From Piper betle (taxonomy: Eukaryota; Streptophyta; Magnoliopsida; Piperales; Piperaceae), in NCBI GenBank assembly GCA_033002965.1, contig JAURVB010001854.1, positions 59,668 to 123,667 of the forward strand: DNA of 64,000 bases. Reading direction: 5' to 3'. The stretch's first letter is position 1; every line of letters starts with the position of its first letter. Position numbers and translations under genes: made by a program. The notes beneath the pieces were generated by a model, which was not told the DNA's origin, did no database searches, and saw only the letters and a program-made list of their open reading frames with translations. Positions 35,077 through 46,068 of this stretch are shown here, piece after piece.

Positions 35077-38027
35077 TGAAACACCCTGATTTCTGTTCAC
35101 CTAAGAATTGAATATGAAATGTTATAATCAAGTTGAGTCATGTTTAAAATTATTGGTCGGTAAGACTCGATCGATAAAATATATCGAAAATTCTCGCTTG
35201 GTGTCATGAGACTAGAAGACATTACAAAATATATATCAAAACACATCAAATAAAAATAAAAGTAAGAAAGAAATAATTCTAACGAGCTCAAGTGTGTGTA
35301 GTGTTTATCTGTCCTCCCACCAAAGTCGACTACGGATTTTAAGCCCTACATATACAATATGAAAAACGTCAGTAACGAATGTTACTCGTCCCAAAAAAAC
35401 TAGTACAAACTGGCAAATAAGTGTACCATTACCGACAAAAACTTACGAAACTTTAGAATTGCCTCCCACTAGTTGGTAAACAAACATACTTAAACAAGTT
35501 CCAACTCACATGCATAGCTCATAATTACATTCATACATATAATGCTTACGCCCTCACATCCTCCATATTGCACCCGCCATGGCACTTGAGTGGCAAAAGG
35601 AATAGTTAAGTTAGTGCCACGAATTTCAAGAATGTGTAGGGTTGCGCAGTACCTTCATGCATTGCACTACCTCAGGGTTTGAAGGAGTACTAGTGCGGTC
35701 TATACATTTCTTCATACCACTCATTCTCTTATTCACAAAATCCATAAAAATGTATGTACTTTTATAATAAGCTTTGGGAAGAGGCTTGTATCATAAATTT
35801 CTAGCGTTTAAGTTCGGAAACCAATAAGGGATCTCTTCCTTGTAGTTTTATTGAACATGTGTAGCAAACATGACTAAATGATGCGACATTAGAGGGATCC
35901 GATAAAACATCACTGATGCCTCCTTATGTATAAAACACAATTAGACTCAACACGCACGGAGTCAGGAAGAGATGGAGAGTCCTACGGATCTGTGGTCAAA
36001 GCTCTAAGCGTATTTGCACATCGATGGCGAACTCATACTCTAAAATCTACATTGGAGCCCACTACTATCTAAAATACTATCATCTCTATATGATGGATGC
36101 TTGTGGTGTGTGCTCATATCATCAATAAATCATACTAAAGAAAACAGTGCTAACAAACCTATTACTAAACATGTGGCACACAAATTGAGATATAATAATA
36201 ATAATAAATAATAAATAAATAAGAACATACACTCATAGATAATTAGATAAATAATAAATACAATAAAATGCACAATACTCTAATTATAAAATAATAATAT
36301 AATTATACTATATAAATACATGGGAAACACAAGTAAATATCAATATATACTAGTGTTAGTAAACATATAAATAAATAAATAAATATTAATTTAATAAACA
36401 AACAAATAAACAAACAAATAGTTACTACTCATTACTCATGAATATTAATAAAAACATAGTCATACAATACAATACAAGAATACATAATTAACTACAAATA
36501 AATAATAACATACATATAATGAACAAATAAGTAAATAAATAAATATATACAATTTAGTACACATAATAAGACTAATATTCATAAGTAAATATAATATTAA
36601 TAATAACAAATAATCATGGAAACAATTATTATATATAATAAACATATAAATAAAAATAAATAAATAAATAACTAAAAATAATCATAACATCCAATCATGC
36701 TAAATCATGTGAATATGCATCATAACTAGCATAGAGGTTCTCGAATTACCGAAAACGGTGTATGAACGGACGAAAACGGTTCGAAAATGAGTTGAATCAA
36801 ACTGAACCGATGTGAACCAGATTCAACCGAATGGGCTGAACAACCCCAGTCTAGGTTAACTGGGAAATGGGCTGGGTTGGTGTGGAGGACCTGAACTAGA
36901 TGGGCGGACTCGGACATGAGCTGGCGGGTTGGTGAACAAGATCTGGCAGGCCAGTGCAGTCTCAGGCAGGCGGACCCTGAACTGGGCAAACGGGCAGAAC
37001 AGGGTGGCAGATGCCTGTTGCCGGAAAAGGCCAATTATGGCACAATTTGGGTGGCCACTGGTTGAGATCGACAGCCCATGTGACGAGGAGCATGGTGGTG
37101 GTGGTGATTGGCGGAGTCCGGTTGATGGCTGGCCGAATAAAAGGGGAGGTATCACCACCGAGTGCGGCGACGTCGCCAGTGATGATTGAGGCCTTGACGG
37201 TGGTTGTGGGTGGCCTCAAAATGTGAGATCTCGACAAGGGGAAGCTGTGGGGGAGGTCAGATCGGCTAGTGGTGGCTCGCCGGCACTGGAAAATGGCTCG
37301 AAAGTGTGGCATCTGCGGTGATGAATAAAGATATAAACTTGGTTGTCGACAGCGACTACAACGGCAAAGCTGCGAGGTGGTCACGGCCATACCAATCCGG
37401 TGGCATGAAGAGGGTAGGCATCTCGCCGGCAGCGAGCCAAAGTTGTGGAGGCGATAATGGTGAAAATCCTCAAAATCGTAGGAAATTTCTATAAATCAAC
37501 ATGGTGAAGTGAGGGCTAACGTGGACGGCTCAGATCTTGCCGCATGGTGAAGCGAGGGCACAATCTGAATGTCTAGCAACTCATGGTCTAGTGGGACCCA
37601 CCTATGGGTATATGCAATGTATATATGGATAGAAAGCTCAGATCAAGACCATATAAAGTCAAAACTAACTTGAGTCCTAGGTGGGAATCAATGTAAGAAG
37701 GTTAAATGGGCCTTGAACAATGAACTCAATCAAGCAGGGCCATAGGGGCACAATCGAGTGATTCAAAATTCCTATGGTGCATGCAAATGAGAATACCCGG
37801 ATAATCCCAAATGGATGCTAAACGCTACAACGGCCCAGATCTAAGCCTAAATCCATAGCTAACTCATAAAAAAAATTGTTCATTTACCCCACGTATACAG
37901 TAATAACTCGTGTTCTGCTGTATCTATCGTATGCATGTCGGTCATAATCAGCCACCATAACATGCTCATATGGCCATCTGGGTCTCATTGTCTTGGTCTG
38001 AAGACTGGTCTGGCTTGGGGTTTTACA
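35077..38027 (-). mobile_element. Tandem A array: shared LTR 2
   Basis: A full-length LTR of 2951 bp from TGAAACACCCTGATTTC to TGGGGTTTTACA. It has a PBS on its left and a PPT on its right. It therefore serves both as 5' LTR of the first unit and 3' LTR of the second, the signature of a tandem array made by unequal recombination. It includes the TAAA-rich tract (36190-36680) and GC-rich block (36900-37460). Confidence 0.9.
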
Positions 38028-38040
38028 ACTTCTTCTCCAT
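38028..38040 (-). other. Polypurine tract, second internal region
   Basis: Minus-strand ATGGAGAAGAAGT directly precedes the LTR start TGTAAAACCCC. It matches the tract at 55811-55824 and is the best preserved on this strand. Confidence 0.8.
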
Positions 38041-38422
38041 ATAAAAATTCCATCCATAGAATTTATCACATCAACTGCAGTCAAAAGACTCAATTGAAGA
38101 TGTCATCTCGTTGGCAAGCTGGTAGCTCTCCCTCGAAAGCTAACTGTACATGGCCCAAACGGACCAATGTGATGCTAGAACTCTAAACATTGACGAAGTT
38201 CGCTAACTCTTTAATAATGTGAGGCTACATGTGATTGAATCATCTGGTGAAACATGTCATACATGCTGGAATAATCTGACTAAACAGACCACACATGCTC
38301 GAGTTGTCTTGCCGGACTGACCATAAAGGCTGGAATCATGTGACTGGATTAGCTCCTAGGGTCACTGCAAACTATGGGGGCATAAATTTAATAACCTCGG
38401 TGGAAAAAAAACCCTAGGTTTA

Positions 38423-41101
38423 TGTAACAGCCCGCCCGAACTGGACCGGGTGTTACTTAAAAATATAGGTAATGTAAATGTAACATTGCAGAACATGAAT
38501 TAAAATATCACAAATAAGTCTCACAACATATAATATAAATCATAACAATAAATCATGTTCTCTAAAATATAAAATAACTATCTCACAGTCTCAGGACCAT
38601 TTCCCATAGCCACATTTATAACACAAGAGAATAATAAGGAAGTCCAATTTTTATTATTGATTCAACATACCTAGGTTGGTAAAAGAACCACCAACCACAC
38701 TTCTATTCTTCAGTCCAATGCTGCTCACCTGCAGAGGCAATTCCGCGTTAGTGATAAAACCACTAAGCCGCATAATTAAATGAAACAAGTCAATATAATC
38801 CCTATTATCATTTTACTCGTTATTATTATTATTATTACACAAGTCTTTAATAAATATCTCTCAGGTCAATATGAGATTAGTAATTTATCTCTCAGGTCAT
38901 TCTGAGATGAGTAAAGTCATCTCCCAGCTCATTTTGAGATTAGAAATTGTCTCCCAGCTCATTTTGAGATTGGGTGGTCTCCAATTCATCTTGAAATTAG
39001 TCATGGTCTCCAGTTCATTCTGAGATTAGAAATTGTCTCCCAGCTCATTTTGAGATTAGGTGGTCTCCCAATTCATTTTGAGATTAGTCATGGTCTCCCA
39101 GTTCATTCTGAGATTAGAAATTGTCTCCCAGCTCATTCTGAGATTATGAGATTAGAAATTGTCTCCCAGCTCATTCTGAGATTAGGTGGTCTCCCAATTC
39201 ATTTTGAGATTAGTCATGGTCTCCTAGTTCATTCTGAGATTAGAAATTGTCTCCCAGCTCATTCTGAGATTCGGTGGTCTCCCAATTCATTTTGAGATTA
39301 GTCATGGTCTTCCAGTTTATTCTGAAATTAGAAATTGTCTCCCAGCTGATCCTGAGATTAGGTGGTCTCCCAATTCATTTTGAGATTAGTCATGGTCTCC
39401 AAGTTCATTCTGAAATTAGAAATGGTCTGCCTGCTCATTTTCAGATTAGTGCCGACAAGGCTACCGGTTTGGGAAAATACAACATTTCATATAGTTATAC
39501 CAGTTTGGGGAAATACAACATTTTATATAATTATACGAGTTTGGGAAAATACAACATTTCGAATAATTATACGGACCTGGATATTTCGAATCGCAACTGC
39601 GACCAATGATCCTAATCTGAACAGAGAATATAAAATTATACATAAGTATAATTTTAATATGGTGAAGGTAAAATCTTTATTTAATTAATTGCTTATCACT
39701 GTCCGATTTAATTTAATCCCTTATTGTATGCCAATTAATTATCGACCGTTTATCATTACCGTATTTTTATTACTTATGTCCATGTCGATTTCGTCCAATA
39801 ATTAGTTAGTTTATTATCTTTAACCCATAACCCATTAGAATAATTATTTTTAATGATTAATTACGAGTTAGTTTTATTTTTAACTTGAGTCGGTATCGAG
39901 TTAACCCATATTTACAAAACTGCCATCTTCTTCTTTTTCTTCCCCAAGGCCATCTTCTCTTCTCCTACCTTCTTCTTTGCACCTGACCAGACCTTGGCAC
40001 CACCACTGGTCACGTCCTTCTTCAATTCCCCAGCTGTTACAACACCAACAACCCAATTGAACAACAATATAAACATCCCAACAAGACATCAACAACAACG
40101 TAAAAACAGGCAAAGATGAAGCCTAACATCCATGTTTTACAGCAGCTATCCAAGGCGACGTCTTGCACCAAACCAGGCCTGATATCTTCCTCTTCAACCC
40201 AAAACCAGACCACGTCCTTCACTCCATTCCCTACCAATCCAATTGTAAGCATAAAGCTTGTGCTTTACAGCAACTATCCACGTCAAACTCCGTTCTGCAC
40301 CAAGGCAAGCGATTCCTGGCCAGCAGCACCGCCGTGGACTGCAAGGTGCACTCCGTCCGGCCAGCAGCACCGCCGGGAACACTTCCCTTCTTCCTGCACG
40401 ACAACCCAACGTCAAGGCCAAGCGCTGTGAGCATGCACGGCGTGAGTCTTTGGCCAGCAAACTGGCTTGGACATCTGGAATTTCCCACAGCGTCGCACAC
40501 TACAACTCCACCCATAACCACTGAAATTCCGCCACCCATCGGAACCCAGGGACAAGGCGACGCCACCCTTCGACCCAGCAGCCAGAGTGGTCGTCGGGGG
40601 TGTGAGGGCTGCCTTGAAATCTTTGTTTACAGTTGCCTATCGTTGCCCAACTTCAGACCCGTTGGCTATGGCAAAATTCCATTTTCCAGTTTAGTTTTAG
40701 TTGTTATTGTTGATTTCAGACTTTAATTCTCATGTTTAACAAGTTTACTATCAATTAAAAATATGCATGCAAGAAAATTAAGAAGAGGGAGATAGAAGGA
40801 TACCCCAAGCAAGGAAGAAACACCGGCAAGGAAGAGGAGAACTAGGCGGCTAAGGTGAAGAAGACGCCCCTACACCCGTATGTGAAAAATGACGTCCTCT
40901 TTCAAATTCATAAAAATGAAAATGACTGCTAGGATATGTGAAAGCACCCCTAGACCCGTATTTCATTTAACCGGGTAAATAATAAAATGGGTAAATAATT
41001 AACTGGGTAAAGAATATAACACGTTCGGTCCTTCCCAGACTGCGTTCGGTCCTTCCTGGAGAGCGTCCGCGTCCATTTTTTTTTTTTCAACAACCTTTAC
41101 A
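38423..41101 (-). mobile_element. Solo LTR of family B (2679 bp) with target duplication
   Basis: It starts TGTAACAGCCCGCCCG and ends CAACCTTTACA. Flanks GTTTA (38418-38422) and GTTCA (41102-41106) are a 5-bp duplication with one change; joining them restores the A internal text. It contains a large minisatellite (38880-39440). The right part (about 40765-40910) is nearly identical to 63045-63180 in the chromovirus LTR, so the insertion is relatively recent. A 187-codon plus frame (40163-40726) has no domain and is not kept in the other B LTRs. Confidence 0.9.
38880..39440. repeat. Minisatellite with 88-bp higher-order unit in B LTR
   Basis: Subunits of 28-30 bp share GTCTCCCA, TTCATT/CTCATT and TGAGATTAG. 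They alternate in three types ending AGGTG, AGTCATG and AGAAATT, giving a higher-order unit of about 88 bp repeated roughly five times, with one local rearrangement near 39140-39160. The chromovirus LTR carries an unrelated minisatellite at the same position (60940-61165). Confidence 0.9.
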
Positions 41102-43140
41102 GTTCACCCCTAAGGGTCTAGTGGGTAGTGGAGAAGGTACTCTAGAGTACTGTAGGGTACTAGTTTGAACTGAATTAGGATAAACTATATCGATGAAAGG
41201 TATGCGGCCTAACGTCTACCCATGTCTCACTGATCCTCATCAATGCGATAGGTAAACTATGTGTACCCTCATTGCACTATGATCTATGTCATATGGCTAT
41301 ACTAGGGTGTCCTAAGAGTCTTGCTAGCATATGGTGGACTCTAGTACCAAGTAAAGGTATATACTAATTGGTTGTATGGTTCACTGTCTCCAGTCTATGT
41401 CAAACACTTAGGTATCCCTATAAGAGAAATTGGATCGCTCACTGGTTCCTAGCCAACTCGGTCTCGAGTCAAATATATCACTCTGTTGCATAATGGAATA
41501 AGGATAGCTGCTTTGACTCTACTACGTGCTATGGCTCTTGCAACTATCTACATAACTACTAACTGCTGTCAAAGAGGGCTCTCTGTGATAGAATGAAGGC
41601 AAGAACACCTGTACATGTACAATGTGCCTCAAGTAGTATGAAAATACACTATGCATGGAACTGTAAGATCTGCATCTGGTTTGTGGCATGTGCGCTGGTC
41701 AATGTTTTCTCATCTCCACTATCTTGGCAAACTAGTAGCAAGACTAATATATCTGGAAGAGTGAGTGACAATGCTCGACTTTGCCTGGTGTGTATGTGTC
41801 ATTTGGAAAAAGAATGGATGCCTCGTGGAAAATTGGTCATACTGCTCTAAGACTCTAACTAGTATGTGTTTCATCCTCACATGATTTGACAATAGGTTTG
41901 TTGGAAGAGTGCATTGATCTGAGAAAATACTACTAGGTATGTACATCACTCTATTTGTGGTGGTGTGGGGATCTCCGATTGTGTCATAAGGGTAATGGAA
42001 AAACTTTGTATAGGATACTGGATGGCTCAAAAATATTGGTAGGTCCATGGACATGTCTCTAAGATCATCATGATTGGACTCCGCCATAGGTGGCCAACCT
42101 ATGAAACAGCTAATCAATGGTGAGTCTAAGAGATAGCTCCTAAGTAGATCTAGTTCAATCAACTAACAGTAGGCATGTGTTTCTCGATACCGTAATAGTC
42201 ACGCACTTCTAAACGGATGGGGCTCAACGAACTAAAGGACCACTATCTCTCCTTGAGTCTACAGGAACTCATAATGAAGTTTGATACGTGTCTCATACTC
42301 TCTTCAGTGGTGTGGGACTTGCCATCCTGTACTAATTTTTATTATTAATCTTGACTCACATGACTACTACAGTTGTGGTAGACTCTCAAGTAAAGCCATA
42401 CGTCAAGATGAGCATACAATGATGTCCCTCTATCTAGTTAACATGATCTGGTCTAACTGAAGTCCCTATCTACATTGCTCCCAAGCTTGGATGAAGTTGT
42501 CCCCTCCAAACGAGTCTGTCATCTGCTACCTGCAATGTAAGTCCTAAACAGTACCACGATGATACCTCTTATACTTAGGGCAAAGGCTAAATCCTTTGTG
42601 TCAAAGTAAGGACCCAATTGTGTTGGCGAAGCACAAGGAAAACAATGTGTCCCTAATGGATGCTTCCTCAATAAACCCATCATCTATGCAAATATTCTAT
42701 TGAGTTAAACTCTTCTCACTGGTTGAACTCACAATGCATGTTTGACAATCTACTAATCATATGTTCTGTACACCCTAGCTATAACTCATACATCTACTGT
42801 CATGCTGACTAAACAATCTGACCACTGTGACCATCCCATCTGGAGGTCATACTACCATGTTCTCTAACTCTGTACATCCATATAAAACTGTCACTAACAC
42901 TATCTTGCAGTACACATCTGACCTAAGGATATTTGGTCAAGGCGATGGTATGCAAGATGACTAGTGAAGGCAACCATGTGCCATCACATAAAATAATCCA
43001 AGTATAGCTAACTTTACTCTGTCTGGTTGATGTTACTATAGATGTATCTTGTCCTCAATGCTAAGAACATCCTCAAGTAGTTGTCCTCCTGTAAGGTTAG
43101 GTAACTACTTGGACCTTACTTCCACAATAACTACTTCACT

Positions 43141-43366
43141 CAGTTGGCAGTAGTGCATTATACGGATGGTGGTTGTGCATCGCGAACGGCAATAGTGCGC
43201 ATTCACTTGGTGGTAGTTCATCACGGTCGGTGGTTGGGCAACTCGGATGGTGGTTGTGCATCACGGACAGCAATTGTGCTACTTGAGTGGTTGTGCAACT
43301 CAAATGGTGGTTGTGCTATTTGGAAGGTGGTTGTGCATCACAGACGGTAGTTGTGCTTCTCCAAGT
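43141..43366. repeat. Minisatellite in A internal region, copy 3
   Basis: Imperfect units GGATGGTGGTTGTGCATCAC and relatives, at the same relative place as the arrays at 19247 and 33768. It lies about 0.85-1.1 kb from the PBS in each element. Confidence 0.85.
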
Positions 43367-44204
43367 GCTGAGGCCTGATCCTTATCATGTACATGGTGAA
43401 TACATTACTGTCTCTTGTATGTTCTTCTCCATGTGTCTATCTCCTAAGAGGTAGCTGCTATTAACTCTGCTCGGGTTATCCAACCATGTGTGACTGATCC
43501 AAAGGGGTCTGGATCATAATGGTGGCACGTACGATGGAAAGATAATGTTGAGCCCACACTTGTCTCCTAGAATTTGGAGTAATTATTCCCATAAGAGCAT
43601 ACGACCTCTCACTAGAAATCATTAATCTATCCCTGACAGATAGAGTGAAATCCAATGAACCTTCTAAATCTATGGTCAAAGGTAATCTCGCTCATCCTTG
43701 ATGTGTTCATGACTCTTGTTGAAGAGTAGCCAAAAATATTCTTTGATAGAAATACACTAGTGGAAGAGGGGAGGAGGCGGTGAAGTATCCACGAGACTGT
43801 AGATCCACCTTGATACTTATACCCATCCACTGTGATCTCCTGCAAGTGGTCCATCTCAAGTTATTTGTCCAAACTCTCATTTGTTCTCCAAATACTCCTG
43901 GTCACTATTTATCCCAACTTCATCTAATTGAATATGTGAACCCTCTAAGCAGTCCAAATCTCTTGCATAGTAAAGGGAAAGACGAGTCTCTAAACTTATG
44001 ATGGCATGAGATCCATACTGCATCTACTGAAATCATAATCTCGTTTCTCATAACTTATATAACCATTAACATTGAAACATGCACTGTTCAGGTCTAGCTC
44101 AGGAGACAATCTAAAATCTTAAGAAAAAACATGTCGACTTGCCTAAGGACAACTCCACACATTTGACTCAAAACAAAAACTTCCATCTCAATCGACCAAG
44201 ACAT

Positions 44205-44217
44205 GACTCTCATACCA
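44205..44217 (-). other. PBS of the second array unit
   Basis: Minus-strand TGGTATGAGAGTC lies 3 bases from the LTR start TGTAACGCCCCG at 44221. It resembles the site at 35061 and differs from the site at 20317, suggesting A subfamilies. Confidence 0.85.
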
Positions 44218-44220
44218 ACT

Positions 44221-46068
44221 TGTAACGCCCCGATTTTGGTTCACCTCAGAACCTAATCAGAATTGTTACGATCGAGTCGAGTCATGTTTAAAGTTGTTAG
44301 TCAGTAAGACTTGATCAATACAACAGATTGAAACAACCTTCTTGGTGCCATGAGAATGGAAGACATTGTTAAATACACATCAAAATACATCAAATATAAG
44401 TAAAAGAAAGAAAAGAAATAAATGCGATGAGCTCGTGTGTGTGTGTAGCGTTTATCTGTCCTTCTACCAATGTTGACTTAGGATTTGCAAGACCTACATA
44501 TATTATATTAAAATGTCAGTAACGAGTGTTATTGGTTCGAAAAATAACTAATACAATCTGGCAAATTGGTATTCCATTAGCCACAAAATTTTATGAAACT
44601 TCAAGATTGTCTCACACTGGGCGGTAAACAAGAATACTTAAGCAAGTGCCAGTTTGCATGCATGGCAAATGTTAATATTCATACATACAACGGTTCGCCC
44701 TCACATCTTCAATATTTCAGCCGCCACAGTACTCGAGGGGTAAAAGAAACAGTTAAGCTAGTGCCACAAATTCTGGAAATGTGTTGCATTATGTAGTACC
44801 CTCATACACCGCACTCAAGGTTTAAAGGAGTACTAGTGTAGTCCAAACATATCTCCATATCGCTCACTCTTCTCTTATTCGTGAAATTTGTAAATATGCG
44901 CGTACTTATATAATTGGTTTTGGGTAAGAGGCTTATATCAAAAATTTATGGAGCTTCAATTTGAAAAATAACAAGGGATCTCATCGTCGTAGTTTTATTA
45001 AGCACATATAGAAACACAGCTAAATGGCCCGACATCGTAAAGATTTGATAAAACATCGCCGATGTCATCCTACATCTAATACATGATTAAACTCTAGACG
45101 AAGGGAGTCAAGCAGAGAGGGAGAGTCCAACGGACCTATGCTCCAAGCTCCAAGTGTATCTGCACATCTAAGGCGAGTTCGGACTCCGAACCCTACATCG
45201 GAACCCATTACTAAGTAAAATACTAACATCTCTATATGATGCATGCTCGTGGTGTGTGCTCACATTATCAATACATCATAATAAAGAAAATAATGTTAAC
45301 AAACCTATAACTAAACATGTGGCACAATAATCGAGACATAATAATAATAAATAATAAATAAATTAATAAACAAGAAAATGCACTCAGCAATAAATAAATA
45401 AATAACAAATACGTAAACATGAATAATACTCTAATCATAAAATAATAAGATAATTTTACTATATCAATATACGGGTAAATACAAGTAAATATAAACATAT
45501 ACTCGTGTTAGTAAATATATAAATATATATATATATAATAATTCAATAAATAAATAAATAAATAAACAAATAGTTAATACTTAGTAATCATGAATATTAA
45601 TAATATCAAACTCATACAATAGAAGAACACATAATTAAATAAAATAAATAATAACATACACATAACAAATAAATAAATATGTAAATAAATAAATAAATAA
45701 ATACAATTTAGTAAACATAATAAGACTAATATTCGTAAGTAAGTATAATATTAATAATAACAAATAATCATATAAACACTCATCATATATGATAAACATA
45801 TAAATAATAAATAAATAAATAAATAAATAAAATACAATGGTTATATTAGTCGACCCGAACCGGTCAAACGTGCTGAATAGGGCAGCCAGTGCCCGTCGCC
45901 GAAAAAGGGCCTAAAAGGGTGGCAATGGCGGTGATGAATAGTCATAACAACTCGGTCACCAACAGCGATTACGACGATGCCGATGGTGACGGTGGGTATG
46001 GACAAATAGCCGGGTTGGAGGTAGTCACGGTCGTACCGATGCGGTGGCCGGAAGAGGTTTGGGGTCCC
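44221..46068 (-). mobile_element. Tandem A array: LTR 3, truncated
   Basis: It starts TGTAACGCCCCGATTTTGG next to the PBS and follows the LTR through the TAAA-rich tract (45330-45835) and part of the GC-rich block (45870-46050). It ends near GGGGTCCC where E3 begins. It would be the 5' LTR of the second array unit. The outer end is not found, because the A LTR to the right of E3 starts at a different LTR position. Confidence 0.85.

Larger units (their letters stand above)
38028..44220 (-). mobile_element. Tandem A array: internal region 2, split by a B LTR
   Basis: Internal sequence occupies 38028-38422 and 41107-44220, with a family B solo LTR between. It aligns with internal region 1 in order (for example CCCCTAAGGGTCTA(C/G)TGGGT at 31084 and 41106). 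Net length is about 3.5 kb because it lacks the duplication and the 240-bp block of region 1. It ends in a PBS at 44205-44217. The 147-codon frame at 41719-42162 (minus) is not conserved in region 1. No retrotransposon protein motif is present. Confidence 0.85.

Noticed and set aside
36962..37390. A 142-codon minus frame, with similar ones at 1422-1709, 23094-23378 and 48128-48565
   Set aside because: All fall in the GC-rich block of A or E LTRs, in different frames and with unrelated products, so they reflect composition rather than genes.
38880..39440. CRISPR-like direct repeats
   Set aside because: Repeat and spacer parts are both repeated, the unit is 28-30 bp in 88-bp sets, and the context is a plant LTR. 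It is a minisatellite.
40163..40726. A 187-codon open frame on the plus strand
   Set aside because: It lies inside a family B solo LTR, has low-complexity Pro/Ser/Thr-rich sequence and no recognisable domain, and is not preserved in the matching part of the B LTRs at 3215 or 60643.
41719..42162. A 147-codon minus frame in internal region 2
   Set aside because: The homologous stretch in internal region 1 (31700-32130) is broken by stops and shifts, and no gag-like or pol-like blocks are present.
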